Source: Hyalella azteca | Lineage: Eukaryota > Arthropoda > Malacostraca > Amphipoda > Hyalellidae | Assembly: GCF_000764305.2 (NCBI RefSeq) | Contig: NW_025945881.1 | Span: 372,001-436,000, forward strand | Direction of reading: 5' to 3' | DNA length: 64,000 nt | Shown here: positions 21,001 through 26,727 of the stretch, piece after piece | Layout: every line of letters starts with the position of its first letter | Position numbering within the stretch: position 1 is the stretch's first letter | Notes under the pieces: generated by a model | The model's input: only the letters and a program-made list of their open reading frames with translations | Database searches by the model: none | Told to the model about the DNA's origin: nothing | Position numbers and translations under genes: made by a program

Positions 21001-22818
21001 AAGTATTTTGATGCGCTGGAAGGCAACACAAGGAAAGTAATATATGGGATTATTATCGGTAAGACACTGGCTAGTATTCCCTTGATGGTAATGAACCAGC
21101 CAGCCGAAACGCAACATACTTCTTCTCAACGCAGCGGGCTTCCATCGTGATTTCAGAATGCAACGGTCTCACTTGATAGAGCCCCTAATGAAAAGATGCT
21201 GCCCGGCTACATTTGACCGAACCTCTTTCTACGCGCCCATTCTGACAATTACCACGCTCAATATTACTGCTTGTTCTTTCAGTAGCATAAGTGTTCTCCT
21301 TGACGGCCTTAGGTAGACTTCAACTTACTTATGCGCCCCTTCACATAACTACGCGAAGACGAATTATAATTTAGTCCTCTTCGGCCTTTCCAGTTTTTTG
21401 ACGTTTATCTGTGCACGTTGCCCTTGTGTTTGCTCAGGAACCGGCTGAATACTGATATTAACAGACCGATGCACACCATCTGTTGCGATGCACGCTACTT
21501 CTCTAGTCGGCAGCGCAACGTACGTATATGTATATATTTACAGTGAAAAATGAGATGTTTTTCCTCATTATTGTGCCGTTAAGAGTTATCCAAATGCTAC
21601 TGGAGAACGTAAACGTCGTATATATTGCACGTGAACAAACCGCAGCACAGCCATCGGGGCTATTCCTTCGTATAACCTGAAATCCTCCTTCATCCTGACA
21701 CCGGCACTCTATATTGAGTGTCACTGCGCTACCACACGCTTTGAAGCTGTTGTCTGAACCTCTGAATTTAGGTACACAGTTCGGCCTCCATCGTCTATCA
21801 CTGAGTCAAAGAGTCCGTGAGCGGTGCACGAATCGTCATGAGAATTGTTCACATTCTACTAAAGTGGAACATAGATGATTGTAGGCACGGGGAACAACAG
21901 CTAAAATGAGTGCTAAAAGCATCTTCATTTCTAAAAGGCCGACTACTATTTAGTAAAAGCTTTCTTGTTTTCGCCAATTCATTTACGAGTAGTCAGTCAG
22001 CTGAGATTTATTTATGCCATAGCTCCAGTAATTTGGTGAAAACTCGTTAGTAATTCATTTTTTAAATGATTCATGATTCACTTATATTTGGAATATGAAT
22101 TAAGTCATTATTTAAATGTGTTCCTTATATGATTTTTGTATTGTTTCGAAAAAAAGGGTAAATAAATACTAAACCTCGAAACCGTTTTTCTACACTGTAT
22201 CCTTGGCACCTAAGGAATCAACCCAGGATTTTAAGAATGAACGAGTTCCTGGTATAGTGGAAAACCCGTTCGCACGAGTCGAATTCCCTGGCATTTTCCC
22301 GTGCATTTACAAGGTTCAACAGCGTGTTTTAGTTATAACATAAAGCGTACAGCCAGTTCCCGAGGCTTGGATTTTGAGGTTGGAAAATGATGACGCTTTT
22401 ATTTCAGTTCTTCTGTCTATGTATTAAACCCTGTATAAATAACAGGTCGTCACAAGTTATTAATATAAATTCAAAGTAAGCAATTATGAGCATTCAAAAT
22501 AATTTCAGCCCTCGAACAAGAGCAACTAGCACACAATAGCAGTTTCTACGTACCATACGCTAATTAGGGGTTTTGGGGGCAATGAATGAAAATACTAGGA
22601 AGTTCATAGCAGCAAAGTTCATAGTATTGGATAAACCCTTATAGTTTGCCAAATTACCTGCCTTGGATGACGTCATTCGTCCATTGTGAGTGATAATGTT
22701 TCTGAAGATCGAACAGAGAGGATGTTTCCGGTGAGTCCTTCTTGAGTACCCTGGCAGTATCCGGTGACATCTTGGTCGTATTGCGATGACTTGTCAGTCT
22801 TCTGACAGCAGCCTTCAT
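2966..22818 (-). CDS. Ionotropic receptor (iGluR-like cation channel), 14 proposed exons
   Basis: This is a predicted ligand-gated cation channel of the protostome ionotropic receptor (IR) family, acting at the plasma membrane, usually in chemosensory cells. Exons, in transcript order: 22818-22658, 19115-18914, 18387-18296, 17743-17656, 16075-15914, 14793-14714, 14128-14028, 13891-13770, 13265-13170, 8090-7976, 6885-6833, 5511-5408, 5064-4910, 3036-2966. Every join keeps phase and the sum is 1602 bases (533 residues plus TGA). S1 lies at about residues 60-235, with Arg196 in 'VYLIRSEVLDYAP' where glutamate-type receptors keep the ligand arginine. M1 is about 236-261, the pore near 283-293 ('GFVWALQ'), M3 about 308-327 ('MYKCNLSAIL', compare SYTANLAAF), S2 about 337-500 ('PFRTDEEFVSQTDY', 'PKNSPL') and M4 about 503-523. 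There is no large amino-terminal domain and no visible signal peptide, so the 5' exon is doubtful. The S1-M4 core is well supported; the ligand cannot be told. Confidence 0.85.
4766..4825 (-). pseudogene. Degenerate second copy of the 3' end of IR exon 13
   Basis: The plus-strand text 'cgatgccatag...taactgtcag' repeats that of 4909-4965, that is the last third of exon 13 plus its splice donor. Here the donor GTGAGT is changed to ATGAAT and indels shift the frame. It is a broken partial exon duplication in the last intron. Confidence 0.7.
4910..5064 (-). CDS. IR exon 13: end of S2 and start of M4
   Basis: Acceptor CTTGGCAG, donor G|GTGAGT. It encodes residues 459-510: 'ETGLPDYLLKK', two cysteines flanked by tryptophans ('WNATWC'), then 'RALTVTDFLGIFYVYG', the standard run from S2 into M4 in this family. 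Confidence 0.85.
5408..5511 (-). CDS. IR exon 12: S2 lobe
   Basis: Acceptor GATTACAG, donor AT|GTAAAT (phase 2). It encodes residues 425-458: 'YGDCRLTSFK' and 'TFAYPKNSPLKNAMDL', which match the IR/iGluR consensus around 'AF.KNSPL...I'. Confidence 0.85.
5615..6192. repeat. 578-bp tandem duplication, first copy
   Basis: Together with 6193-6771 this makes a head-to-tail duplication that fills the intron between IR exons 12 and 11. The copies agree closely except at 5780-5870 against 6355-6450, where they diverge around 'gtgtcgcac' motifs. No coding potential is seen. Confidence 0.9.
6193..6771. repeat. 578-bp tandem duplication, second copy
   Basis: This is the near-identical second unit; it starts at the repeated 'aattagtaatttaatgtaaa'. 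The few differences imply a fairly recent duplication. Confidence 0.9.
6833..6885 (-). CDS. IR exon 11: short S2 exon
   Basis: 53 bases; acceptor CTATTTAAG, donor AAG|GTGAAA. It encodes residues 407-424 ('AMVPSLWSESFMADDFSK'), fitting the IR segment in which 'V.A.+' precedes the conserved YGDC/GEC block. Its entry phase exactly completes the preceding exon. It was found by phase and position rather than by ORF length. Confidence 0.7.
6886..7480. other. IR intron sequence without recognisable features
   Basis: AT-rich sequence between exon 11 and the degenerate repeat at 7.5 kb. No ORF with domain content or structured element was seen. Confidence 0.5.
7485..7740. repeat. Degenerate tandem repeat rich in GGATAAAAA
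   Basis: Roughly 50-60-base units of the form 'gggttctccctgg..taaaaagctgaaaa' repeat about five times with strong drift. The open minus frame here is a by-product of the repeat. Confidence 0.6.
7976..8090 (-). CDS. IR exon 10: S2 lobe
   Basis: Acceptor AACTTGTGCAG, donor G|GTGAGT. It encodes residues 369-406: 'GLAKAEPNHVLGKLW' and 'GNPTPTADLVDKVL'. This is the typical IR S2 helix region that follows the 'GQIYGPYFE' exon. Confidence 0.85.
8641..8985 (-). pseudogene. LINE ORF2 C-terminal region
   Basis: 'SIQRRATRIIP', 'YEERLKIMKLPSL' and 'RRLRGDLIEVYKY' are the standard tail of CR1/L2-type ORF2 proteins in invertebrates. It is separated from the polymerase region by frame breaks. Confidence 0.85.
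9324..9830 (-). pseudogene. LINE reverse transcriptase domain, inactive
   Basis: Palm and finger motifs are visible: 'QHGFIAGRSC', 'AKAFDSVPHERLL', 'SGVPQGSVLGPVLF' and 'MYVDDAKVY'. In motif A the expected 'LDF' reads 'LNF', so the first catalytic aspartate appears lost. The frame stops after 'KDASIKLIV', well before the C-terminal piece. Confidence 0.9.
10385..10588 (-). pseudogene. LINE ORF2 linker between endonuclease and RT
   Basis: 'AVDACVPKIK', 'WMNNTVKARLKAMKEAYKRY' is the usual basic linker following the endonuclease in CR1/Jockey-type ORF2. It is in a different frame from its neighbours. Confidence 0.7.
10686..10985 (-). pseudogene. LINE endonuclease, C-terminal half
   Basis: 'LIVGDFNHPEIDW', 'NTLDLVFT' and 'PLGKSHHQSL' are the GDFN, LDLV and SDH-type motifs of the apurinic-like (EEP) endonuclease. 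The catalytic SDH reads SHH here. The N-terminal half ('NELLTVIGNECIDIICISET') lies upstream near 11.5-11.6 kb, beyond the interrupting repeats. Confidence 0.85.
10953..11253. repeat. 84-bp direct repeats flanking a 133-bp insert in the LINE
   Basis: 10953-11036 and 11170-11253 are nearly identical ('aactattaacgtatgcgacc' ... 'gatcagagga'). The enclosed 11037-11169 is not LINE sequence; it matches part of 16645-16800 ('tgtttactag', 'cttcagctatttagct', 'caccgaaagtca'). Confidence 0.8.
11916..12060 (-). mobile_element. MITE-A copy 1
   Basis: 145 bp bounded by terminal inverted repeats GGGCCATACTTTCAAAA and TTTTGAAAGTATGGGCCC. Internal sequence shared with copy 2 includes 'caatcattgacggc'-type and 'ccaccaatcatagacaagaa' text. 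It is nested in the LINE. Confidence 0.85.
12161..12409 (-). pseudogene. LINE ORF1 fragment
   Basis: 'SRELLDRECRKCNLVWFGIPES' (written here as a motif region) is the RE-R-x-N-L-V-x-G-x-P-E signature found in ORF1 proteins of CR1-like LINEs, preceded by a coiled-coil-like charged stretch. Just upstream on the minus strand (about 12690-12570) Cys/His pairs 'CEHCEDFICISC' and 'WFCNDC' form a PHD-like finger broken by a stop. Confidence 0.75.
13170..13265 (-). CDS. IR exon 9: start of S2
   Basis: Acceptor ATCTCGGCAG, donor GAG|GTACGA, phase 0 on both sides. It encodes residues 337-368: 'LPFRTDEEFVSQTDYKL' and 'GQIYGPYFE', the canonical opening of S2 after M3. Confidence 0.9.
13770..13891 (-). 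CDS. IR exon 8: M3 helix
   Basis: Acceptor TCGTACCAG, donor AAG|GTTGGT. It encodes residues 296-336. 'RTLGAFWLLVSFMIGAMYKC' is the M3 channel helix; 'YKCNLSAIL' stands where glutamate receptors have SYTANLAAF. Confidence 0.9.
14028..14128 (-). CDS. IR exon 7: pore loop
   Basis: Acceptor AGTTTGTGCAG, donor CAAG|GTGATT. It encodes residues 262-295, ending 'SLGFVWALQIFLSQ', the pore region between M1 and M3. The linker 'ARDGHPTGRQGSV' is not conserved, as expected. Confidence 0.75.
14188..14333 (+). mobile_element. MITE-A copy 2
   Basis: 146 bp with the same terminal inverted repeats (GGGGCCATACTTTCAAAA and complement). It is inverted relative to copy 1 and very similar along its whole length. 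It lies in the intron between IR exons 7 and 6. Confidence 0.9.
14490..14650 (+). mobile_element. Diverged MITE-A relative
   Basis: The internal text 'cgtcagctaatcaaagacggcttttcaagc' (partly quoted) and 'ccaccaatcaaagaagagaaat', ending in 'cgagttttgatagta', follows the MITE-A order with decayed ends. Confidence 0.6.
14714..14793 (-). CDS. IR exon 6: M1 helix
   Basis: Acceptor TTATCTGAAG, donor CT|GTGAGT. It encodes residues 236-261: 'VWVCVLLSVLIVGVVAGLLG', an unbroken hydrophobic segment directly after 'KPFMFE', exactly where M1 starts in IRs. Confidence 0.85.
14800..15760. other. IR intron without recognisable features
   Basis: AT-rich intron between exons 6 and 5. No ORF, structured RNA or repeat unit was seen apart from the SINE piece at its end. 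Confidence 0.5.
15765..15855 (-). mobile_element. tRNA-derived SINE fragment
   Basis: On the minus strand, 'GTGAGCGAATGGTTA' (A-box-like) is followed about 35 bases later by 'GGTTCGAGACC' (B-box). There is no acceptor stem fit, so this is a SINE head rather than a functional tRNA. Confidence 0.5.
15914..16075 (-). CDS. IR exon 5: S1 ligand-binding lobe
   Basis: Acceptor CTGAGCGCAG, donor GAG|GTAAGC, phase 0 on both sides. It encodes residues 182-235. 'EVDMMLGPVSVYLIRSEVLD' carries the arginine that in glutamate-binding receptors contacts the ligand carboxylate; 'FTKPFMFE' leads into M1. Confidence 0.9.
16640..17120. repeat. Unclassified GC-rich element with a terminal hairpin
   Basis: The segment is shared in part with the 133-bp insert in the LINE. 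It is richer in GC than the intron around it, and ends near a 12-bp inverted repeat (17079-17090 and 17103-17114, 'ggacttctgacg'). No ORF was found. Confidence 0.5.
17439..17464. repeat. Perfect 10-bp hairpin and TGCAATATT repeats
   Basis: AATATTGCAC and GTGCAATATT are separated by six bases. The motif 'gtgcaatattta' recurs three more times down to about 17610. Confidence 0.6.
17656..17743 (-). CDS. IR exon 4: S1
   Basis: Acceptor CTGTGTCGCAG, donor AGG|GTCTGG. It encodes residues 152-181, including 'NGSYNGATGMVQRR', the W/Y-N-G-x-x-G-M-x-x segment of the S1 lobe that must run into 'EVD' of the next exon; the join supplies it exactly. Confidence 0.85.
18030..18240. repeat. Tandem repeat of about 60 bp
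   Basis: 'ctatattttagacacc' followed by 'ttccactccccacctc'-like text recurs about three times. It lies in the intron between IR exons 4 and 3. Confidence 0.65.
18296..18387 (-). CDS. IR exon 3: S1
   Basis: Acceptor ATATTCAG, donor TG|GTGAGT. It encodes residues 122-151: 'YSGAHVEVFRIIMHALKW', the G-x-x-V-E-x-x-x-x-I-x-x-x-L motif of S1. Confidence 0.85.
18914..19115 (-). CDS. IR exon 2: start of S1 (5' edge uncertain)
   Basis: The donor CCG|GTAATT is clear. The acceptor is placed at ATTCATTAG (start 19115), because that keeps the 'NRTLYVVKTF' strand expected at the start of S1 and matches the phase of the proposed first exon. An alternative acceptor, TTCTCAACAG, would start it at 19035. The sequence contains 'NPPFLMRP', the usual PPF motif. 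Confidence 0.65.
19201..19312. repeat. 34-bp tandem repeat, about 3.3 copies
   Basis: The unit begins 'tctactgtacttatagtcta' and ends 'ctgaacgtcatg'. The copies are almost identical. Confidence 0.95.
19320..22650. other. Long stretch without supported genes
   Basis: AT-rich sequence, either the first IR intron or intergenic. Open frames at 19668-19946, 20938-21150 and 21503-21724 show no domains, signal sequences or splice support. Confidence 0.5.
22658..22818 (-). CDS. Candidate first exon of the IR gene
   Basis: It opens with ATG at 22818 (minus strand), encodes 53 residues ('MKAAVRRLTSHRN' ... 'SQWTNDVIQG') and ends at AG|GTAATT in phase 2, which matches the acceptor proposed at 19115. 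Against it: no signal peptide and no homology signal. The start lies only 68 bases from the ATG of the divergent gene. It may be chance or an exon of another transcript. Confidence 0.35.
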
Positions 22819-22886
22819 CGCCGGGCCGCTAGTTTATAGCGGAAAACTCAATTACAAATTTATATAGAGATTACCCATTAGTAATA

Positions 22887-23618
22887 ATGAAGTTACACAT
22901 CTTATTATATACAGTCCTTGTGCTGTGCATAACAGATATTATTGGTGCGCCAAGTGAAAATGAGGCCCAACATCAAAGGCAGAAGCGCCACAGCCTCAAA
23001 CATGGAAGATGTGATCCCACACTCACTTACCTCGGTCAAGGCGAACAAATCCTCCATGAGATTCCGATCAGACGGGAAAAATTCTTCGTTCGTCCCCGTG
23101 CAACGTTCAGACGCGTTGTGCTTCAGTTGCGACTCGACAACGCCTTCTCTCCAAGCAACCCTAAGATTTACGAACCTAGGATAGAATTCGATCACAATGA
23201 TTTGAAGAAGCTTAATTTAAAATCCAGCGATTGGATAGAAGTCGTAGCGGAAGCATACAAGGCCAAGAACATTTGGTTTGACTACTGGATGCTGCGTCTC
23301 ACCGTCCAGGGTGACTGGGTCAAAGAGGTTGAAGTACGGAAGTGGTGGAAAGTTTACTCGTTTGATTCTTTAGTGATATCAGGAGAGGGTGGTGGTGAGT
23401 GGTCCTTTGACTGTTTCCCAGATGATGCTCTGCCGTTGCCTGATGGTTATCAATCTTTGGATGATCTGGACCTTAGCGATGACAGCGTATGGATGATCGT
23501 CGCAATGGTGGTCGGTACCATCCTGATCGTGCTGATGATCTCGTGCTCCGTCGTGTATTGCAGACGAAAGAAGCAGGATCGGCCAGGCTACGTTGAGAAC
23601 TTCTTCACTAAGTCCAAG
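22887..23618 (+). CDS. Membrane protein exon 1: ectodomain and span
   Basis: 244 codons ending at the phase-0 donor AAG|GTGATT. Reading through would add about 25 residues to a stop at 23696. The spliced form is preferred because the exon at 25453 continues a signalling-type tail in phase. Confidence 0.75.
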
Positions 23619-25863
23619 GTGATTAAATCAGAGGAAAATTGTGCAAGCGATCTTGAATGGTCAGCAATATTTGTAACTTGCTTTTTAATTAACTGATTCA
23701 TAATTACCCAATCGATTAGGGTACTATAGATGACAGTCTTCAATTTGTCCAACTTCATTAAAATACATTCCAATAATGAATAACAGAATATTATAAAATG
23801 TAATTTCCTAATTCATGTTTGAAAGATTTACAACGAACCGAAAAGACATGGTTAGTGCCTAGTGGTCATTGTCAACATTAATAATTATTTCTAGCCATCA
23901 CTCATCACTTAACTCGTTGATGGCATGAGTTGCAGTGCCGAGCAATATCTTACATATACACATATTTTCATATAAAATATATTTTATATATTTTCTATAT
24001 ATGAGTATCGCAACCTCGAAATCAGAAAATACGACCAACCTATGCAGGAAAACACACATTAAACATCTAGATTTGTTCACACATTTCTTCACTAATCTCA
24101 GAAAATTAAAATCAGTAAAAACTGTGGTTATACAAACGCTATCAGCTCTAATTAATTTTTTTGTTTCGATACTTAATTGTACAATTATTTATAACACCAG
24201 TTTGAATTCCGATGAGTCTCTAAATCAACATAAGTGATAGAAAATATCATACTAACTTCATAAACTAATAGGAAACTAATCTAAAATCTAATTAGAAAAA
24301 TAATGAAGACAGGTATCTGTTGGCCGCATTCAGAGTCAATCATTGATGCATATTATAGTGGCAGTATAATATTACACATAATTATATTTTGCAGTGTACG
24401 TCCTAACTGCGAAAACTTTTCCGTGTGAAACTTGTGCTGTCCCAAATTATTCGTATTNATGACTCATTGCCATATTGAAGCCACTGAATTCATCACAATT
24501 CTTGTTTTAGTTTTGGCATTGCTTCTTGACTCCTTACCATGAGATAGGTTATCACTTCTTTCATAACCATCCATGCTCTAATTTTCATATTGCTTGATAA
24601 TTCATTGTCATAAGGCAGTTACTGCCTCTAGCACTATTCATATTACATTTTTAACATTGCTTAATTTTATTTCTTAAGAGATAATCCTTTCATTCATCAA
24701 TATTTTAGGGGCAGAAATTATATTTATTGATAAAAATTTCCCACGACAAGTGAAACGCGTGGAAATAAACCATGACAATGATATTTTTTTGGTGTACACG
24801 AAGTGAAATACTTAGATTTTCGTACCACTATGAGAATGTTTAAATTAACATTTGTCGGTAGGTAAGCTTTAATTCAATGTACAAGAAAATAACTAGAAAG
24901 CGCCACGTAAGTTTCATATGTTTTCGTGCCTAACCAAATTTAGATCGAAAAATTTTATCATAAGAAGTAAGAATAAAAGATTTGATATGACAAGAGATGT
25001 ATTAGAAGAACTTAAAAATGAGAGATCTACACGCAAAGAATCATACAATAAAAATGTAACGTCTTACATTCCCATATCTGACGTCAAAGGAAAGATTTGT
25101 CATGCGATGACGCACACTTCATGCTAACATTACGCAAGTGTCACTTGTACGCAAGTGGCTGCTCCTCAACGGACGCCACGGTTCAGCGTTGTTTAGAGCC
25201 TACATCCGGTGAGCTAGTAGAAGCTGTGGTTTCTACACCAGAGGTTGTTGACAGCAACCTCACAAAAAAGATTAATGCTAAAGGCTGAAGCCTCACTGCA
25301 GATAAATTTCCGTCAGTGAGGCTTTAGCCTTAAAATTGCTTTCAATTGAAGAAATTTCACGCCCTGTGTCTGCAGAATCGATTGTGTTTCTCTTGTGTGG
25401 ACTTTTATCAGTAGGTATATAAATAACATCATGATAATCTTTGTATCCACAGAGCTTCCGGATGGCATGTGCCAGAAATCGGGACGAGGACATCTACGAG
25501 GAGATCGCCATGCAGCGACGAAGTACGGTGTTCACGCTCTCGGACCTGCGCCGCTTGGAGGGAATGCCATCAGAACCTCCTCCACTTCCCAAGCCTAACG
25601 CCCAACGAAATAACGTAACCACCGTCACAGCCCCTGTGCCCCTTGCCTTCAGTGACGTCCCTGAGCACGATTGGTATAATAGTCTCGAGTCTCATGCACC
25701 TCCCAGTCGAGAGGCCAAGTGTCAGCGACTCGACGAGATGGGGAGAGACACGTGCACAAATCCAGGACCAACACGAGTAGAGAATACGTACTCAAACGCA
25801 CCGATGAACACCACATCAAAAAATGATACTTACGTTGATATGAGGAGACTGAATAAACACTGA
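22887..25863 (+). CDS. Type I membrane protein with tyrosine-motif tail (receptor-like), two exons
   Basis: I do not recognise the family. Exons 22887-23618 and 25453-25863 join in phase 0 (AAG|GTGATT ... TATCCACAG) to give 380 residues. Signal peptide about 1-20, furin-type site RQKR at 31-34, then an ectodomain from Cys42 to Cys176 rich in Trp and charged residues. An acidic stalk follows ('DLDLSDDS'), then a membrane span about 201-225 and the stop-transfer 'RRKK'. The cytoplasmic tail carries Y259-EEI (a classic Src-family SH2 site), PPPLPKP at 286-292 (SH3-type) and Y371-VDM (the YxxM site bound by PI3K p85). It is divergent from the IR gene. A receptor or adaptor-type transmembrane protein is inferred from motifs only; the splice join rests on phase and on the tail resuming as cytoplasmic-type sequence. 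Confidence 0.75.
23700..25452. other. Intron of the membrane protein gene, with a lone N at 24458
   Basis: AT-rich and without supported exons. An ambiguous base at 24458 may mark an assembly join. 'aaggctgaagcctcactg' near 25281 and 'cagtgaggctttagcctt' near 25315 form a short inverted repeat (arms about 18 bp). Confidence 0.55.
25453..25863 (+). CDS. Membrane protein exon 2: cytoplasmic tail
   Basis: 137 codons including TGA, after the acceptor TGTATCCACAG. Contains DEDIYEEI, PPPLPKP, TYSNAP and DTYVDM. It is richer in GC than its flanks. An AATAAA overlaps the final codons at 25852. Confidence 0.8.
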   Translation, partial: SFRMACARNRDEDIYEEIAMQRRSTVFTLSDLRRLEGMPSEPPPLPKPNAQRNNVTTVTAPVPLAFSDVPEHDWYNSLESHAPPSREAKCQRLDEMGRDTCTNPGPTRVENTYSNAPMNTTSKNDTYVDMRRLNKH

Positions 25864-26689
25864 TTTATTCAGGTGTTATATAGGTGCTGGCTGTTCATGT
25901 AAACTGTAAAGTTACTGATTACGCACGCGGCACGAACATGATAGTATAGATGACTTGAAAATACTGCGCATTTTACTGTTTTTACTGTTTTGTATTTTTA
26001 TGTAGATTGTAGAAGTTATGTCGGAGTTGTACAATTTAAGTGTATAAAATGAAAAAGAATTAGAAGAAATGTATTCGATTGAGTATTCTCTAAGTGGAAT
26101 TCTAGCAATAATCATTTGTAATATACTACAATTTGATGCGATGCTTTATCACAATTTGTTTTATTCACACGGCTGATTGGTGGATATTCGGAGAGATCCA
26201 AGGCGTTCGATTCAGGGCTTATTGGTGCACAAAATTGGTGGTGCACGGCTGCGCTCCCATATTGGTGTTTACGCGTCCAATTTTTTTCACTATTCACACC
26301 TCCTGACAAGTCTACTTGTACATCTTACGAAACCTAATCTACCAGTCGATTATTTTTGCCTCTCTTGACAAATGTTGAAATATATTGAACATGAACAGTC
26401 GGGAACTTTTAGACAAAAATGCGAGAGCATTGCAGTGATAAAGCTGTGTGACATGACCTCCTGAGCGCAAGCTATAATTTGTATAATCAAGTGGGTCGCC
26501 GCTGTATTGCGTGATATGTGTCTGCGTTGAGGAAGTTTAGTCATCACAATTTTTGATACCTACCTGTGCTTAGGCTGTTCATTGACTGCGCAAGGAAAAG
26601 AATTATATAATAAATCTTTATAGAAGTTAGCTTTTAAATATTTTTCGAAGCCCTGTTAATTGTGTTTGCATTTGACTACAATAACAATC

Positions 26690-26727
26690 ATGGATTTGGA
26701 CGAAGTAAAGGGACCTAGTATTTACAA
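26690..26727 (+). CDS. NFYC: NF-YC exon 1
   Basis: Encodes '[12 protein letters not shown]' and two bases of Lys13; donor AA|GTAAGT. A short start exon followed by a 1.39-kb intron. Confidence 0.8.
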
